Shown here: positions 45,559 through 55,290 of the stretch, piece after piece
Numbering within the stretch: the first letter of the stretch is position 1
How the letters are laid out: each line of letters begins with the position of its first letter
From: Parashewanella sp965200795
Lineage (GTDB): Bacteria; Pseudomonadota; Gammaproteobacteria; Enterobacterales; Shewanellaceae
Length of the DNA: 64,000 nucleotides
Assembly (NCBI GenBank): GCA_965200795.1
Contig: CBDAVB010000035.1
Span: forward strand, 372,001-436,000
Direction: 5' to 3'
Translations under genes and position numbers: made by a program
Notes under the pieces: generated by a model
Told to the model about the DNA's origin: nothing
The model's input: only the letters and a program-made list of their open reading frames with translations
Databases searched by the model: none

Positions 45559-46161
45559 ATGATAAATACTACTACTGACTTTTCAGTTCTAGCGCAAAGT
45601 CTTAGGGACGTTACGCTAGAAGATGCACCTCAGGATGGTGTTGAAAAAAATACATACCGGCATAAGATCAAGTTAAATGATCACCTCTGGTATGTAGACT
45701 TACCTCAAGACGGCATAAACAACATACAAGTGAATGAATGTTACTTATGTACTTCGCTGTTCGGCACTGTCAGCTACTGCGGAAAACGAAACCACTTGTT
45801 CTGTGCCGGATGCGTTAAAAATATGGATTCTAAACAGATAATTTGCCCCGTGTGTGAAGATTCAATGGCGAACAGAGATGCATACTTTTTAATGTTAACT
45901 CGTAAAGATATCGAAAACCAAGTTGGAGAAAGTCTCCTGGCTTTCAAGGTGATCTGCGCGGAGTGTAATCAGCTTGTTTCATTTTTAGATGCTGAAGAAC
46001 ACGCTTTGGATCATAAAATTGATACAGAATCGGTGAATATTGAAGAAAAAGAACCGGCTGACAGCATTGATGACACTGATACACCGGATTTACCAGTCAC
46101 GGGTAAAGCCGAAGCCAGAACCAGAGACAAAAAATCATATCTATCATGCACAATTTCATAA
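45559..46161 (+). CDS. RING-finger and TRAF-like zinc-finger protein ending in a CaaX box, candidate host-targeted E3 ubiquitin ligase
   Basis: The 200-aa protein carries a C3HC4 RING pattern: C61, C64, C74, H79, C82, C85, C96 and C99 (CYLC...CGKRNHLFCAGC...CPVC). The only deviation is four rather than one to three residues between C74 and H79. A second finger C133-x2-C136-x11-H148-x3-H152 resembles TRAF-type fingers that follow RINGs in eukaryotic ligases. The last four residues are CTIS, a CaaX box of farnesylation type, preceded by a basic stretch (ARTRDKK). Bacteria have no ubiquitin or prenyl transferase, so the protein is probably delivered into a eukaryotic cell and membrane-anchored there. 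It has no signal peptide. AT-rich leader DNA and single-gene context suggest transfer. Confidence 0.75.
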   Translation: MINTTTDFSVLAQSLRDVTLEDAPQDGVEKNTYRHKIKLNDHLWYVDLPQDGINNIQVNECYLCTSLFGTVSYCGKRNHLFCAGCVKNMDSKQIICPVCEDSMANRDAYFLMLTRKDIENQVGESLLAFKVICAECNQLVSFLDAEEHALDHKIDTESVNIEEKEPADSIDDTDTPDLPVTGKAEARTRDKKSYLSCTIS

Positions 46162-46288
46162 GAGCGCAGTATCTTTCATCCCGGAAAGCTCAGCTGGATA
46201 CTTTCAGCGGGTTTGTGAGACCGCGGCGTTTCACTGTTCAGATGAATGAATTGACGTTGCGCGTCTTTTAAATAAATTTAAACGAGTT

Positions 46289-46335
46289 ACGGCAGGTCAG
46301 GAACTGTCCCGGAATAACTTCCCGATTTATGACTG
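46289..46335. repeat. single end of MITE family B
   Basis: GAACTGTCCCGGAATAACTT and the following bases up to gactgcttaa match the left end of the 295-bp element at 8287. The opposite end is absent here, so it is a fragment. Confidence 0.7.
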
Positions 46336-46351
46336 CTTAACCTTAAAGCGG

Positions 46352-46738
46352 TCAGCTGAGTTTTTCAGGATTATCCGACCGGTATCTCTGAGCCGCGGGA
46401 TCCCTGACGGTATTTTTTGACCCGGCGCTCACATCTTGCCGCGGCGGTCTTTCAACGGTAAATAAATGATCCATAAAATGGCTGATCATCAGACCGATAC
46501 CGGCAAAAATACCCGGCACGACCGCGGCGGCCTTAAACTGCGGCATGAAATAAGCCGCGGCGATAAAGCCAATCAACGCGTAAAAGCTGATCAGCTTCAT
46601 TCTGGCAACCTTAACGCTTTTACCCAGCCACGCGTCACAATGGTAGCAGCGGATCTGAGTCGCTAAACCTTCACCGCGCCGCTCGGCGATCTTAGTGACT
46701 TTAATTGTTTTATTGCAATGAGAACACACTAAACTCAT
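46352..46738 (-). CDS. membrane protein with N-terminal zinc ribbon
   Basis: The 128-aa protein has two CxxC pairs (CSHC at about 5-8 and CYHC at about 31-34) forming a zinc ribbon. Two hydrophobic segments (LISFYALIGFIAAAYF and AAVVPGIFAGIGLMI) follow, with a charged tail. The function is unknown. It lies 9 bases after the ygiQ-type gene on the same strand and is probably co-transcribed with it. Confidence 0.65.
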   Translation of the reverse strand: MSLVCSHCNKTIKVTKIAERRGEGLATQIRCYHCDAWLGKSVKVARMKLISFYALIGFIAAAYFMPQFKAAAVVPGIFAGIGLMISHFMDHLFTVERPPRQDVSAGSKNTVRDPAAQRYRSDNPEKLS

Positions 46739-46747
46739 AACCGCTCT

Positions 46748-49042
46748 CTATCCTCCCGCCGCGGCGCGTTGCTTTTTATCAGCGCTGAACGGCTTATTCT
46801 TACCAAACGGCGCCCGGCGTCCGGAACGCGGTTTTGATTTGCCGCGTCCCCGGGTCTCCTGTCTGTCACCGGACTCATCTGACCGCGGCTTACGCTTTGC
46901 GGCCGGCTTATTTTTAAACTGATTATCGCTGAACCGTGTCAGCCCTTTTTCGCCCGGGCCGGCTTTTTTGCCTTTTTGTTTGGCAATGGCATTGCGTTCA
47001 TGACGACCTTCTTCTGGTACTAATTGGTGCGCGCCGTTACCGATTAAATCTTCACGCCCCATGTTACGCAGCGCCTCACGAATAAGCGGCCAGCCCGCCG
47101 GATCGTGATAACGCAGTAAGGTTTTATGTAACCGGCGGGTGCGGCCTTTTTTCGGCACCGGCACCGTCTCACTGTCATGCCTGATGTTTTTCAGCGAGTT
47201 AAGTCCGGTGTGGTAAATGGTCGTCGCGCTGGCCATCGGTGACGGATAGAAATTCTGCACCTGATCTAACTTGAACTTATGCTGTTTCAGCCACAAGGCC
47301 AGATTAAGCATATCCTCATCTTCGGTGCCCGGATGCGCCGAGATAAAGTACGGGATCAAATACTGCTCTTTGCCCGCCTCACGGGAAAACTTATCAAACA
47401 ACGCCTTGAACTTGTCATAGGAGCCCATGCCCGGCTTCATCATCTTACTCAGCGGCCCTTCCTCGGTATGCTCCGGCGCGATTTTTAAATAGCCGCCCAC
47501 ATGATGCCGCGCCAGCTCTTTCACGTAAGCCGGATCTTCGGTCGCCAGGTCATAACGCACGCCGGAGGCAATCATCACCTTTCTGATACCCGGCACCGCG
47601 CGCGCGGCGCGGTACAGGTCAATGGTGTGTTTATGATCGGTGTCAAGGTGACCGCAAATGCCCGGAAAAACGCAGGACAAACGCCGGCACGTGGTTTCCG
47701 CTTTCTCGCTGGAGCAGCCTAAGCGGTACATGTTAGCCGTCGGGCCGCCTAAGTCAGAAATCACGCCGGTAAAGCCCGGCACTTTTTCCTGAATATCTCT
47801 GATTTCTCTGATGATCGACGCTTGCGAGCGACTTTGAATAATGCGTCCCTCGTGCTCGGTAATCGAGCAGAACGAGCAACCGCCGAAGCAGCCGCGCATA
47901 ATATTGACCGAGGTTTTGATCATGTCATACGCCGGGATCCCGGCTTTGCCGTATGACGGATGCGGTACACGCTGATAAGGTAAGTCAAACACCGCGTCCA
48001 TTTCATCGGTATTTAACGGCCGCGCCGGCGGGTTGACCCATACGCCGCGGGCGCCGTGCATTTGAAATAACGCCCGGCCGCAACCGGGATTTTGCTCCTG
48101 ATGCAGGATCCGCGAAGCGTGCGCGTACTTAAACTTATCGGTTTTTACCTTCTCAAAATCCGGCAGTAACACATAGGTTTTCTCCCACGGCTTAGGGCGG
48201 GGCGGCTGCACTGAAACCGGCTTCGGCGCGTCGTTAACGAAGATTTTATTGTCCGTCGGGCCGGATAAATTTTTACAGCCGACGTCGTCCGCGCCGTAAG
48301 GGTTGGGGATGGGATCAATTTTACGCAGCTGATCAATTTCTTTTGAGTCGACGCCTTTCCATTCCGGCAACGCCGTTTTTCGGATCACGGCCGTGCCGCG
48401 AATATCCTGCATTCGCTCAACGGTCTGCCCGGCGGCGAACCGGTGCGCGACTTCCGCCAGCGGGCGCTCAGCGTTACCGTAAATCAAAATATCGGCTTTG
48501 GCGTTAAAAATCACGCTCTGACGTACCGTGTCAGACCAGTAATCATAATGCGCGACGCGGCGTAAACTGGCCTCAATACCACCGATGACCACGGGAATAT
48601 TTTTATATGCTTCTTTACAGCGCTGGGTGTAAACCGTTACCGCGCGATCCGGACGCTTACCGCCCTCGTTATCGGGCGTGTAAGCGTCATCGGTACGAAT
48701 TTTTCTGTCGGCGGTATAACGGTTGATCATCGAATCCATATTGCCGGCGGTAACACCGAAAAACAGCTTAGGTCTGCCCAGCCGCGTAAAGGCGTCTTTG
48801 CTCTTCCAGTCCGGCTGGGCGATGATACCGACCCGAAATCCCTGCGCCTCCAGCATACGGCCGATCACCGCCATGCCGAAACTCGGATGATCCACGTAAG
48901 CGTCACCCGTTACCAGAATAATGTCGCAGCTGTCCCAGCCAAGTTCAGCCATCTCCTTTTCGGACATAGGTAAAAACGGTGCCGTGCCGAAGGGTTCGGC
49001 CCGGTACTTTTTGTAGGAAAATAAAGTGGATTCAACTCGCAT
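46748..49042 (-). CDS. ygiQ: YgiQ-family radical SAM protein
   Basis: The protein of about 764 aa starts at MRVESTLFSYKKYRAEPFG, in register with the family, rather than 15 residues earlier. It has the N-terminal UPF0313 domain (FLPMSEKEMAELGWDSCDII), a B12-binding-like region (VIGGIEASLRRVAHYDYWSD) and a radical SAM cluster GCFGGCSFCSI (C-x3-C-x2-C, near residue 375). The C-terminus is Lys/Arg-rich and disordered. The substrate of YgiQ is not established. Length and domains match the family. Confidence 0.9.
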   Translation of the reverse strand: MRVESTLFSYKKYRAEPFGTAPFLPMSEKEMAELGWDSCDIILVTGDAYVDHPSFGMAVIGRMLEAQGFRVGIIAQPDWKSKDAFTRLGRPKLFFGVTAGNMDSMINRYTADRKIRTDDAYTPDNEGGKRPDRAVTVYTQRCKEAYKNIPVVIGGIEASLRRVAHYDYWSDTVRQSVIFNAKADILIYGNAERPLAEVAHRFAAGQTVERMQDIRGTAVIRKTALPEWKGVDSKEIDQLRKIDPIPNPYGADDVGCKNLSGPTDNKIFVNDAPKPVSVQPPRPKPWEKTYVLLPDFEKVKTDKFKYAHASRILHQEQNPGCGRALFQMHGARGVWVNPPARPLNTDEMDAVFDLPYQRVPHPSYGKAGIPAYDMIKTSVNIMRGCFGGCSFCSITEHEGRIIQSRSQASIIREIRDIQEKVPGFTGVISDLGGPTANMYRLGCSSEKAETTCRRLSCVFPGICGHLDTDHKHTIDLYRAARAVPGIRKVMIASGVRYDLATEDPAYVKELARHHVGGYLKIAPEHTEEGPLSKMMKPGMGSYDKFKALFDKFSREAGKEQYLIPYFISAHPGTEDEDMLNLALWLKQHKFKLDQVQNFYPSPMASATTIYHTGLNSLKNIRHDSETVPVPKKGRTRRLHKTLLRYHDPAGWPLIREALRNMGREDLIGNGAHQLVPEEGRHERNAIAKQKGKKAGPGEKGLTRFSDNQFKNKPAAKRKPRSDESGDRQETRGRGKSKPRSGRRAPFGKNKPFSADKKQRAAAGG

Positions 49043-49367
49043 GGATAACCTGTGGTAGCCGGGGCGGCCGGTAAAAACACGCCGCATAAGTAAAAAGGCA
49101 GCGCATTATAACAGAAATACACGGGAACTGACTAAAGCCCGGATTCATCCGCGCCGGCTTTCGGGCGCTGTGGTTTTAATTTTTCACGCAACTCCCGGAA
49201 CATTCTCTGAATTCGCGGCATCATTGCGGTGACCGTCCGCCGGCGGAGGGGCATGATCCCGGTCATCACTTGCGGCATTTTATTTCGGGACAGTTGTTAG
49301 CCCTGAAAATAATACGGCACTGGTTATCTTTTTCATGTGTCTTTCTTTGCATACAATCCTGTTCAAT
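49043..49367. other. intergenic stretch with a MITE B fragment
   Basis: No gene was found. ATTTCGGGACAGTTGTTA at about 49284 matches one end of MITE family B in inverted orientation. The remaining sequence is GC-rich and without clear features. Confidence 0.4.
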
Positions 49368-51571
49368 CTACTGATTTTGAATATCTTTATCACCCCATAA
49401 TATGACGACATAATCGCCATAAATATACTGTATCGGCCGCTTTTTCATTTCGTTCTTAAAATCATCCGGCAGGCTTTTATCATCTAAATATACTTTATAC
49501 TTTTCTGTCAGGTACAACTCTGTTAATTTTTCGGAGTCTTCCTCAGTTACCGGCTGATCCTGACCAAAAAAAAGGTTCTGACGGGTTCAGTTTTCTCTTT
49601 TAACTGATTAACAAGAAAATTGTCTGATGACTCAAGAGCAGGATTTGATTTAAATAATAAGTAAGCGAAATAAAACATTTTATTTTCATAAGCATAAGTC
49701 AGAGCCTGATTGATATTGCCGGGTAAAATACGATGTAACTCAGAAATAAAATTGTCTTTTAACTCTGATTCACACAGACGCTGATACTTATCCGCGGCTG
49801 AGGTCGGCTTAGCGACTTCTGAAGCCGCCGGTTCAGCGTCCTGCGCTTTCAGCTTTTCTGTCCATCGGCCGACCAGCTCTTGGTACAGCCGGTTATAACC
49901 GGCTACGGCCGTGGATGTGAAAGCCAGCGGCTTCAGTCCGCAATGATTTGTTAAGTTATAATCCGCCTGCTTTCTGAGCAGCCAGATTACATTATCAAAA
50001 TCCGTTTTTTTAAAAGCCAGATGCAGCAGCGTATCACCTTGATCATCAGCATAATTTAAATCAATCGTTTCAGGAAGGATGTTCTCTATATCAGCTAACG
50101 CGCACTGCCTGATCATCCGGTGAAGATCTTTACCGCAGGATTCTGAAACAGGGCTCAGCCTTATTTCTTCATCTTCCAGGGCATCAATGATATCCAGATA
50201 GTCATATTTTATCGCTGCTGATAAAACGTTTAGGTTTACCATTTTACTGAAGCCTCTATGAATCAGCGTCTTAGCCATCATCACAATAAGGCTTGAATCC
50301 TTTTTAATTTTCAGCATTTCAATCAGAATATTTTCTCCGTTTTTATGAAAACATTCAGGGTTGACCCTGAAAAATCCGTCAAAAATCTCCAGACTGCTTT
50401 TACAAGATAAAACTTCGCTGATCAGCTTTGACATAAAATCCGCGGCTTTTATTTCATTAACCGGGCAACAGTCATTTACTAAAGGCACTGCCCGGACTAA
50501 CTCATTACGGCATACGAACAACCACAGTCCGGCGCTGAATTCATTTAATTTATCGGCGTCCATTGCTTCTGTCATTTGTGTAAATAACCAGGTGAAGGTA
50601 TCTTTTTTATGATTTAACAGCGCACGCTCAATTGGCGTAAACCCGTTTGAATCAGCGTAGGTTAAATAATCGTAAGCGGCGGCACTGTTTTTTGACAGCG
50701 ATTGTTTTATGGAAAATAAATCTCCGGCCTGCGCGAACTGATTTAACCTGTAAATTAAATTAACCTGGTCAAAAAATGTTTTAATCAGATTAAGATGCTG
50801 CTCAGAAATCTCTTGTATCGCGGAAGCTTGAAAAAAAGTCCGCACCCAGTCTTCATCCTGGATTACCGGGAAGTTGCCTTCAGCGGCGGGATCATCGTCA
50901 ATGTTATCCGCGGTCTCACCCGTGACTTCTTCAATCAAAACCAGCGGGCATTCATCCTCTTCAGGAATCGCCGGTTCAACCGGGGTTTGTGACGGCATGT
51001 CGAATTGTTTCACCGCAAGCAGACCGGTGGACGAACCGGACGACATATCAGCGGAGTTAATTTTCGCCGATACAGGGCTGCTCAGGTAAACAGATGTGGT
51101 ATTAAAAGAAGTTGAGGTTTCCCGCCGGGAAAAACCGGCGGATTTGCAGTTCTTGCGGTGCATCTCTTGTGCTTGTGATATGGCAAGAGGCGCGCTGGCT
51201 TTACGCTCCTTACATCTGAAAATCTGATAGTCAAACTCAAACCATTTTTTTGAAAAAAATCTGAAATAACTGTTTGCCCGGGATTGACGCGAGATGAGAA
51301 CAAAGTAGTCATCTACTTTTATTTCCCGCCCTTCAGCTATTTCACGCCCTTCAGCTATTTCACGCCCTTCAGCTGTTTCCCGCTCTTCAGCTGCGGTAAC
51401 CAGAAATCTGACGAACGAGCGGCGGCTGGGATTAACGGAAATAGCGCTGCTGACAACTTTATACATCTCCGCGTTAATTTCAGTGCCTTGTGCCTCATCA
51501 GGCCGATGCCGTAAAAGAATATAACCATTCATCAGCTCAGGCTTAAATTGAACGTTATTTGATGTCACCAT
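49368..51571 (-). CDS. ankyrin-repeat protein with a possible -1 frameshift near its end
   Basis: The uninterrupted frame gives 674 aa to a stop at 49547. The tail after VRTFF depends on a run of eight T (plus-strand A8 at 49566-49573). A -1 slip, or one more T, continues as FGQDQPVTEEDSEKLTEL for about 57 further residues to a TAG at 49368. The N-terminal 220 residues are not repeat-like and include four 6-aa repeats (EGREIA type, residues about 60-85). Degenerate ankyrin-like repeats follow from about residue 280 (DSNGFTPIERALL, DQGDTLLHLAFKK, HCGLKPLAF). It has no signal peptide and is a candidate effector. Confidence 0.6.
51321..51392. repeat. 18-bp tandem repeat (four units) in the ankyrin gene
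   Basis: Units ATTTCCCGCCCTTCAGCT, ATTTCACGCCCTTCAGCT (twice) and GTTTCCCGCTCTTCAGCT are consecutive and encode repeats of six residues. Such minisatellites change copy number by slippage without altering the frame. Confidence 0.9.
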
Positions 51572-51793
51572 AACCCACCTACCTGATAATAAAAATATAT
51601 CTAATAAAATTAATTAAATAACCAGCATTAGATCCATAAAAACAGAATATTAGTTATTAGTAAAATTAATAAATTTTAATCTTGCGGACTTATATCCTTT
51701 GAAATAAATACGGAAAAGTAACGTGCGAAGAGGTTGTATGACAGCCGCTGAAACATGCTCGGTTATTAGGCGAGTTTGCCCGGGAAAATATCT

Positions 51794-51959
51794 TAAGTAG
51801 CTGACCATAAGTACCCGACCATAAGTTTTTCGATATTTTCGGCGTTCAGGTTAAATGCTCCGAGAGGCGCGCATAGCCTCAGAGCCGTGTAACCGGAGCC
51901 GTAACACGGCACAGCGCTGAAGCCGGGCGTAAGAAAATCTGAAAAAAACGGACAGCCGC
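51794..51959. repeat. dispersed repeat family C, copy near 51.8 kb
   Basis: The left part taagtagctgaccataagt and ttcggcgttcag recurs at 16541 and 54951. The right part gggcgtaagaaaatctgaaa is an inverted relative of ggctgtaagttttttcac (56395 and 61411). It could be a non-autonomous element of about 165 bp with inverted ends. The rest of 51572-51793 is AT-rich leader of the ankyrin gene. Confidence 0.5.
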
Positions 51960-52493
51960 TTATTTTGCTTTTGGTCTGAACGGCTTTATTACCGAATCAT
52001 CACACTCCAGGAACGGGCCGCCCGTTAAGTCGATACAATACGGAATCGCCGGGAATACCGCGTCTAAACATTCACGAATTGACTTTGGTTTACCCGGAAG
52101 GTTTACAATTAACGAGCTGCCGCGAAGTCCCGCGGTCTGACGGGATAAAATCGCGGTCGGCACAAACTTTAATGACTCCGCGCGCATCCGCTCACCGAAA
52201 CCCGGCATCATACGATCACAGACCGCCTCGGTAGCCTCAGGAGTTACGTCACGCGCGGCCGGTCCTGTTCCGCCTGTGGTAACCACTAATGAACATTGTT
52301 CATTATCGACCATATCTTTAAGCGCCGATTCAATGAGTGCCTGTTCGTCCGGGATCACCTGATATACCGGCTCCCACTCTGACGTGAGATATTCACTTAA
52401 CGTATCAATGATCGCATGGCCGGATAAATCTTCATATTCGCCCCGGCTGGCGCGATCGCTGACGGTTACAACGCCGATTTTTGCGACTGTCAT
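51960..52493 (-). CDS. mog: molybdopterin adenylyltransferase
   Basis: The 177-aa protein (start MTVAKIGVVTVSDRASRGEY at 52493, GGTGG upstream) carries the MoCF-domain signature LVVTTGGTGPAARDVTPEAT (about residues 70-89). It also has MPGFGERMRAESLKFVPTAI and the NLPGKPKSI motif. Mog adenylylates molybdopterin before molybdenum insertion, in the cytoplasm. It stands alone here. Confidence 0.9.
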   Translation of the reverse strand: MTVAKIGVVTVSDRASRGEYEDLSGHAIIDTLSEYLTSEWEPVYQVIPDEQALIESALKDMVDNEQCSLVVTTGGTGPAARDVTPEATEAVCDRMMPGFGERMRAESLKFVPTAILSRQTAGLRGSSLIVNLPGKPKSIRECLDAVFPAIPYCIDLTGGPFLECDDSVIKPFRPKAK

Positions 52494-52585
52494 AATGGGT
52501 TCCACCTGCTGCGTTGTTAATGATGCCATAGCATAATCGGCTTTTTATTACCGATGCAATATAAACCGCGGTGATATTGACTTAA

Positions 52586-52802
52586 GAACTGTCTCATAAC
52601 CCTGAAAAGGCCCGGACGAACAGGTTCTCAGGCGGCTCACGCTTCAGGTGAATGATAAATAAAAATCAATTAAAGCGATTTAACGCGGTCAACTTTGATT
52701 TTCAGGCTGATAACGTCCCTGTCTCGCTGTCGTTTATTTATGGCTTATACCAGTCGGAGAAAGCATGACGTAACAAACCGGGAGGTTATTTCGGGACGGT
52801 TC
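52586..52802. mobile_element. MITE family B, copy near 52.7 kb
   Basis: The ends GAACTGTCTCATAACCC and, inverted, GGTTATTTCGGGACGGTTC match those of the element at 8287, enclosing 217 bp without a gene. The flanks (cttaa and ttact) do not form a clear 5-base duplication, so the copy is older or rearranged. It fills most of the stretch between mog and the PhoD-like gene. Confidence 0.65.
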
Positions 52803-52911
52803 TTACTTTCGCCTGCCCGTAAAAAAATATCACCCGATAAATCAGACAAGATTTCCGGCGTTTAATTGAGATAAGATACTCATTAACGATTTCAAGACGA
52901 TAACGACAATA

Positions 52912-54819
52912 ATGGATACTCAAGCAGCGGCGCACTTACCAACCGTTTTATGCGGCCCGGTTTTAAGACATTGCGGTCAGCGACAATTAACCATCTGGTT
53001 TGTCAGCGCTCGCCCCCTGCGTGAGTTACGGTTACAGTTACGCTTTGATGATCAGATCCGCGATATTGATCTTGAGGACCGGCAGCTCGGCCACGTTCAG
53101 CTGGGTGAGCGGGCACATCATTATTTAGTCTCAGTCGTACCGGCCGCGGCGCTGCCGCAGGATAAAATCATCAGTTACGAGCTATTTTGCGGTGACAGCC
53201 GACCGCTTTTTTCAACGCTGAGAGAAATCAGTTACCCGCCGGCACAAACGCCCGACTTTGTGCTGAAATCCCGGGTTGACAGCATACTGCACGGCTCCTG
53301 CCGTAATCCGCATCACTCAAGCAAAGACGCGCTGGTAACCGCTGATAACCAATTTGCGCATCAGCTGGCGGCGGATGAGCGCCCCGCACTGTTAATGATG
53401 AGCGGCGATCAGGTTTACATTGACGATATCGCGGGGCCCGTGCTTTATGCGATTAACCAGGTGATTTCAGCGCTCGGCCTGATCCATGAGGATTTCACTG
53501 ACGCCAATATCGCCTCAAGTAAAGATATTTCCTACGACAGCCGCCTGATGTATTTAAGGGACAGTAAGCTGCTGCCGCATAATGAGTTTCCGGTTGGTTT
53601 TCACTTTCTGCGCTGGTATCACAAACAGCCGGTCTTTACTTCCCGCCTGTCTTGCAATCACTTAGTCAGCTTAGCTGAAGTGATTGCGCTGTATTTGTTG
53701 ATCTGGTCACCGGAGCTTTGGGATTTGGTTGATATTCCGGAGAAACTGGACGGCCTGAGCCCGGGACATCAAAAGCAGTGGCTTGATGAATATAACGCCT
53801 TGATGACGTTTAAAGACGGACTGGCAAAAGTCAGGCGCCTGATGGCGCACATTCCGACCTATATGATTTTTGACGATCATGACGTGACCGACGACTGGAA
53901 CTTAAGCGCGAGATGGGAAGTCGCCGCCTATGAAAATCCGTTTTCTAAACGCATCATCGGTAACGCGCTGATCGGGTACGCCCTGTTTCAGGGGATGGGC
54001 AACGCCCCGGAAAAATTCGCCCGTTTACAGCGGGAGTTATCCGCCTTTTTCAAACAGCCGAACAGCGATAAGCAAGACGAACTGATCCATCAGCTATTGC
54101 GATTTGAGGGCTGGCATTATCATTTAGACACGTCACCGAGAATCGTGGTGCTTGATACGCGCACCCGCCGCTGGCGCAGTGAAGTCAATCCCGCCAGACC
54201 TTCGGGTTTAATGGATTGGGAAGCGCTGATGGAGACGCAGCATTTACTGCTGGGGCAGGATAAAGTCATTATTGTCTCAGCGGCGCCCATGTTCGGCGTC
54301 AAACTGATCGAAACCATTCAGCGGATTGCCGCTTACTGCGGCTTATCATTGCTTGTCGACGCTGAAAACTGGATGGCTCACCAAGGCTCCGCCAGCAGCT
54401 TGCTTAACATTTTCAGTCACCGCAAAACACCGCAGGAATTTGTGATTTTATCCGGCGATGTGCATTACTCTTTCGCTTATGATGTGAACGTACGCTTTCG
54501 CCATTGCAGCCCTAATATTTATCAGATTTGCAGCAGCGGCATTAAAAATCAGTTCCCGGAAAAACTGCTGCCGGTATTTAACCGTCTTAACGGCTGGCTG
54601 TTTGGTCATTTTTCACCGCTTAACTTATTCACCAAACGCAAACGTATGCTGATTCGCGGCCGTCGCCCGAACGGTCACCGCAGCAGCCGTCTGGTTAACA
54701 ATAGCGGAATAGGTCTGGTCAGAATCGCCGGCGATGGCGCGCCCTCTGAGATAAGTGTTTTACACAGTGACGGCTCAAAAACCACTTTTGAACCGCCGCG
54801 TAACACTTACTGGGATTAA
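52912..54819 (+). CDS. PhoD-like metallophosphatase
   Basis: The 635-aa protein has the PhoD-type metal-binding motifs SGDQVYIDD (near residue 164), YMIFDDHDVTDDWN (near residue 320) and LSGDVHYSF (near residue 520). Residues after HGSCRNPH mark the start of the catalytic domain. It has no signal peptide, unlike secreted PhoD alkaline phosphatases, so it probably acts in the cytoplasm on an unknown phosphoester. It stands alone between repeat sequences. Confidence 0.8.
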   Translation: MDTQAAAHLPTVLCGPVLRHCGQRQLTIWFVSARPLRELRLQLRFDDQIRDIDLEDRQLGHVQLGERAHHYLVSVVPAAALPQDKIISYELFCGDSRPLFSTLREISYPPAQTPDFVLKSRVDSILHGSCRNPHHSSKDALVTADNQFAHQLAADERPALLMMSGDQVYIDDIAGPVLYAINQVISALGLIHEDFTDANIASSKDISYDSRLMYLRDSKLLPHNEFPVGFHFLRWYHKQPVFTSRLSCNHLVSLAEVIALYLLIWSPELWDLVDIPEKLDGLSPGHQKQWLDEYNALMTFKDGLAKVRRLMAHIPTYMIFDDHDVTDDWNLSARWEVAAYENPFSKRIIGNALIGYALFQGMGNAPEKFARLQRELSAFFKQPNSDKQDELIHQLLRFEGWHYHLDTSPRIVVLDTRTRRWRSEVNPARPSGLMDWEALMETQHLLLGQDKVIIVSAAPMFGVKLIETIQRIAAYCGLSLLVDAENWMAHQGSASSLLNIFSHRKTPQEFVILSGDVHYSFAYDVNVRFRHCSPNIYQICSSGIKNQFPEKLLPVFNRLNGWLFGHFSPLNLFTKRKRMLIRGRRPNGHRSSRLVNNSGIGLVRIAGDGAPSEISVLHSDGSKTTFEPPRNTYWD

Positions 54820-54950
54820 ACGCGCGAACCTTTTGCTTGATGCGGCGGTTTTTCTTCACTGACAATTACGCAGCATTATCCGTATCCCGGAATTTTTCGC
54901 TTGAGATTTCAGTGTTCCCGCCGCTTGCGTTTTACCGGGCTCTCTTCCTG

Positions 54951-55096
54951 TCATAAGCAGCTGACGATCAGTTTCTTCAGCATTTCGGCGCTCAGATCCG
55001 GCGTTACAAGGCGCAGCGCAGCTATGTAACCGGAGTTGCGACGCCGTAGCGCGGTAAAGACGGGCATCAGAAATGTCAGTAAACCCGGCTCTTCGT
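54951..55096. repeat. dispersed repeat family C, copy near 55.0 kb
   Basis: ataagcagctgacgatcagt, ttcttcag and ttcggcgctcag recur in diverged form at 16541 and 51794, and the end gggcatcagaaatgtcag resembles the other copies. No gene is present in 54820-55100. Confidence 0.5.
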
Positions 55097-55100
55097 CGTT

Positions 55101-55240
55101 TCATATGGATTTAAGCAGTTCTGGCGCAGAACCGGCAATCATAAAAATCATCGCTATGAATATACCCGTATTACGATACCCTCCGGCCCGGGATCCGGCC
55201 GCCTGAAACAGACTGTTTAATCCTTCCGTCCGGGCATTGG
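55101..55240 (-). pseudogene. ISL3-family transposase C-terminal relic
   Basis: On the minus strand NARTEGLNSLFQAAGSRAGG, YRNTGIFIAMIFMIAGSA and a terminal PELLKSI ending in TGA at 55101 match the end of ISL3-family transposases, which have the N-(G/A)RTEG motif. The rest of the gene is missing. A fragment of the opposite end of such a transposase lies at 61097. Confidence 0.65.
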
Positions 55241-55290
55241 TGCAAGTTTAAGTTGAAGTCCGGCGCAGCAAAACCGCTCCGCATGTCTTT

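Noticed and set aside
51321..51392. CRISPR-like short repeats
   Set aside because: The 18-bp units are contiguous without spacers and lie inside a coding sequence; no cas gene is present. The 20-bp pair at 17937 is likewise only a direct repeat.
54856..55104. 82-aa minus-strand frame
   Set aside because: Falls within dispersed repeat family C and ends in the ISL3 relic in another frame.
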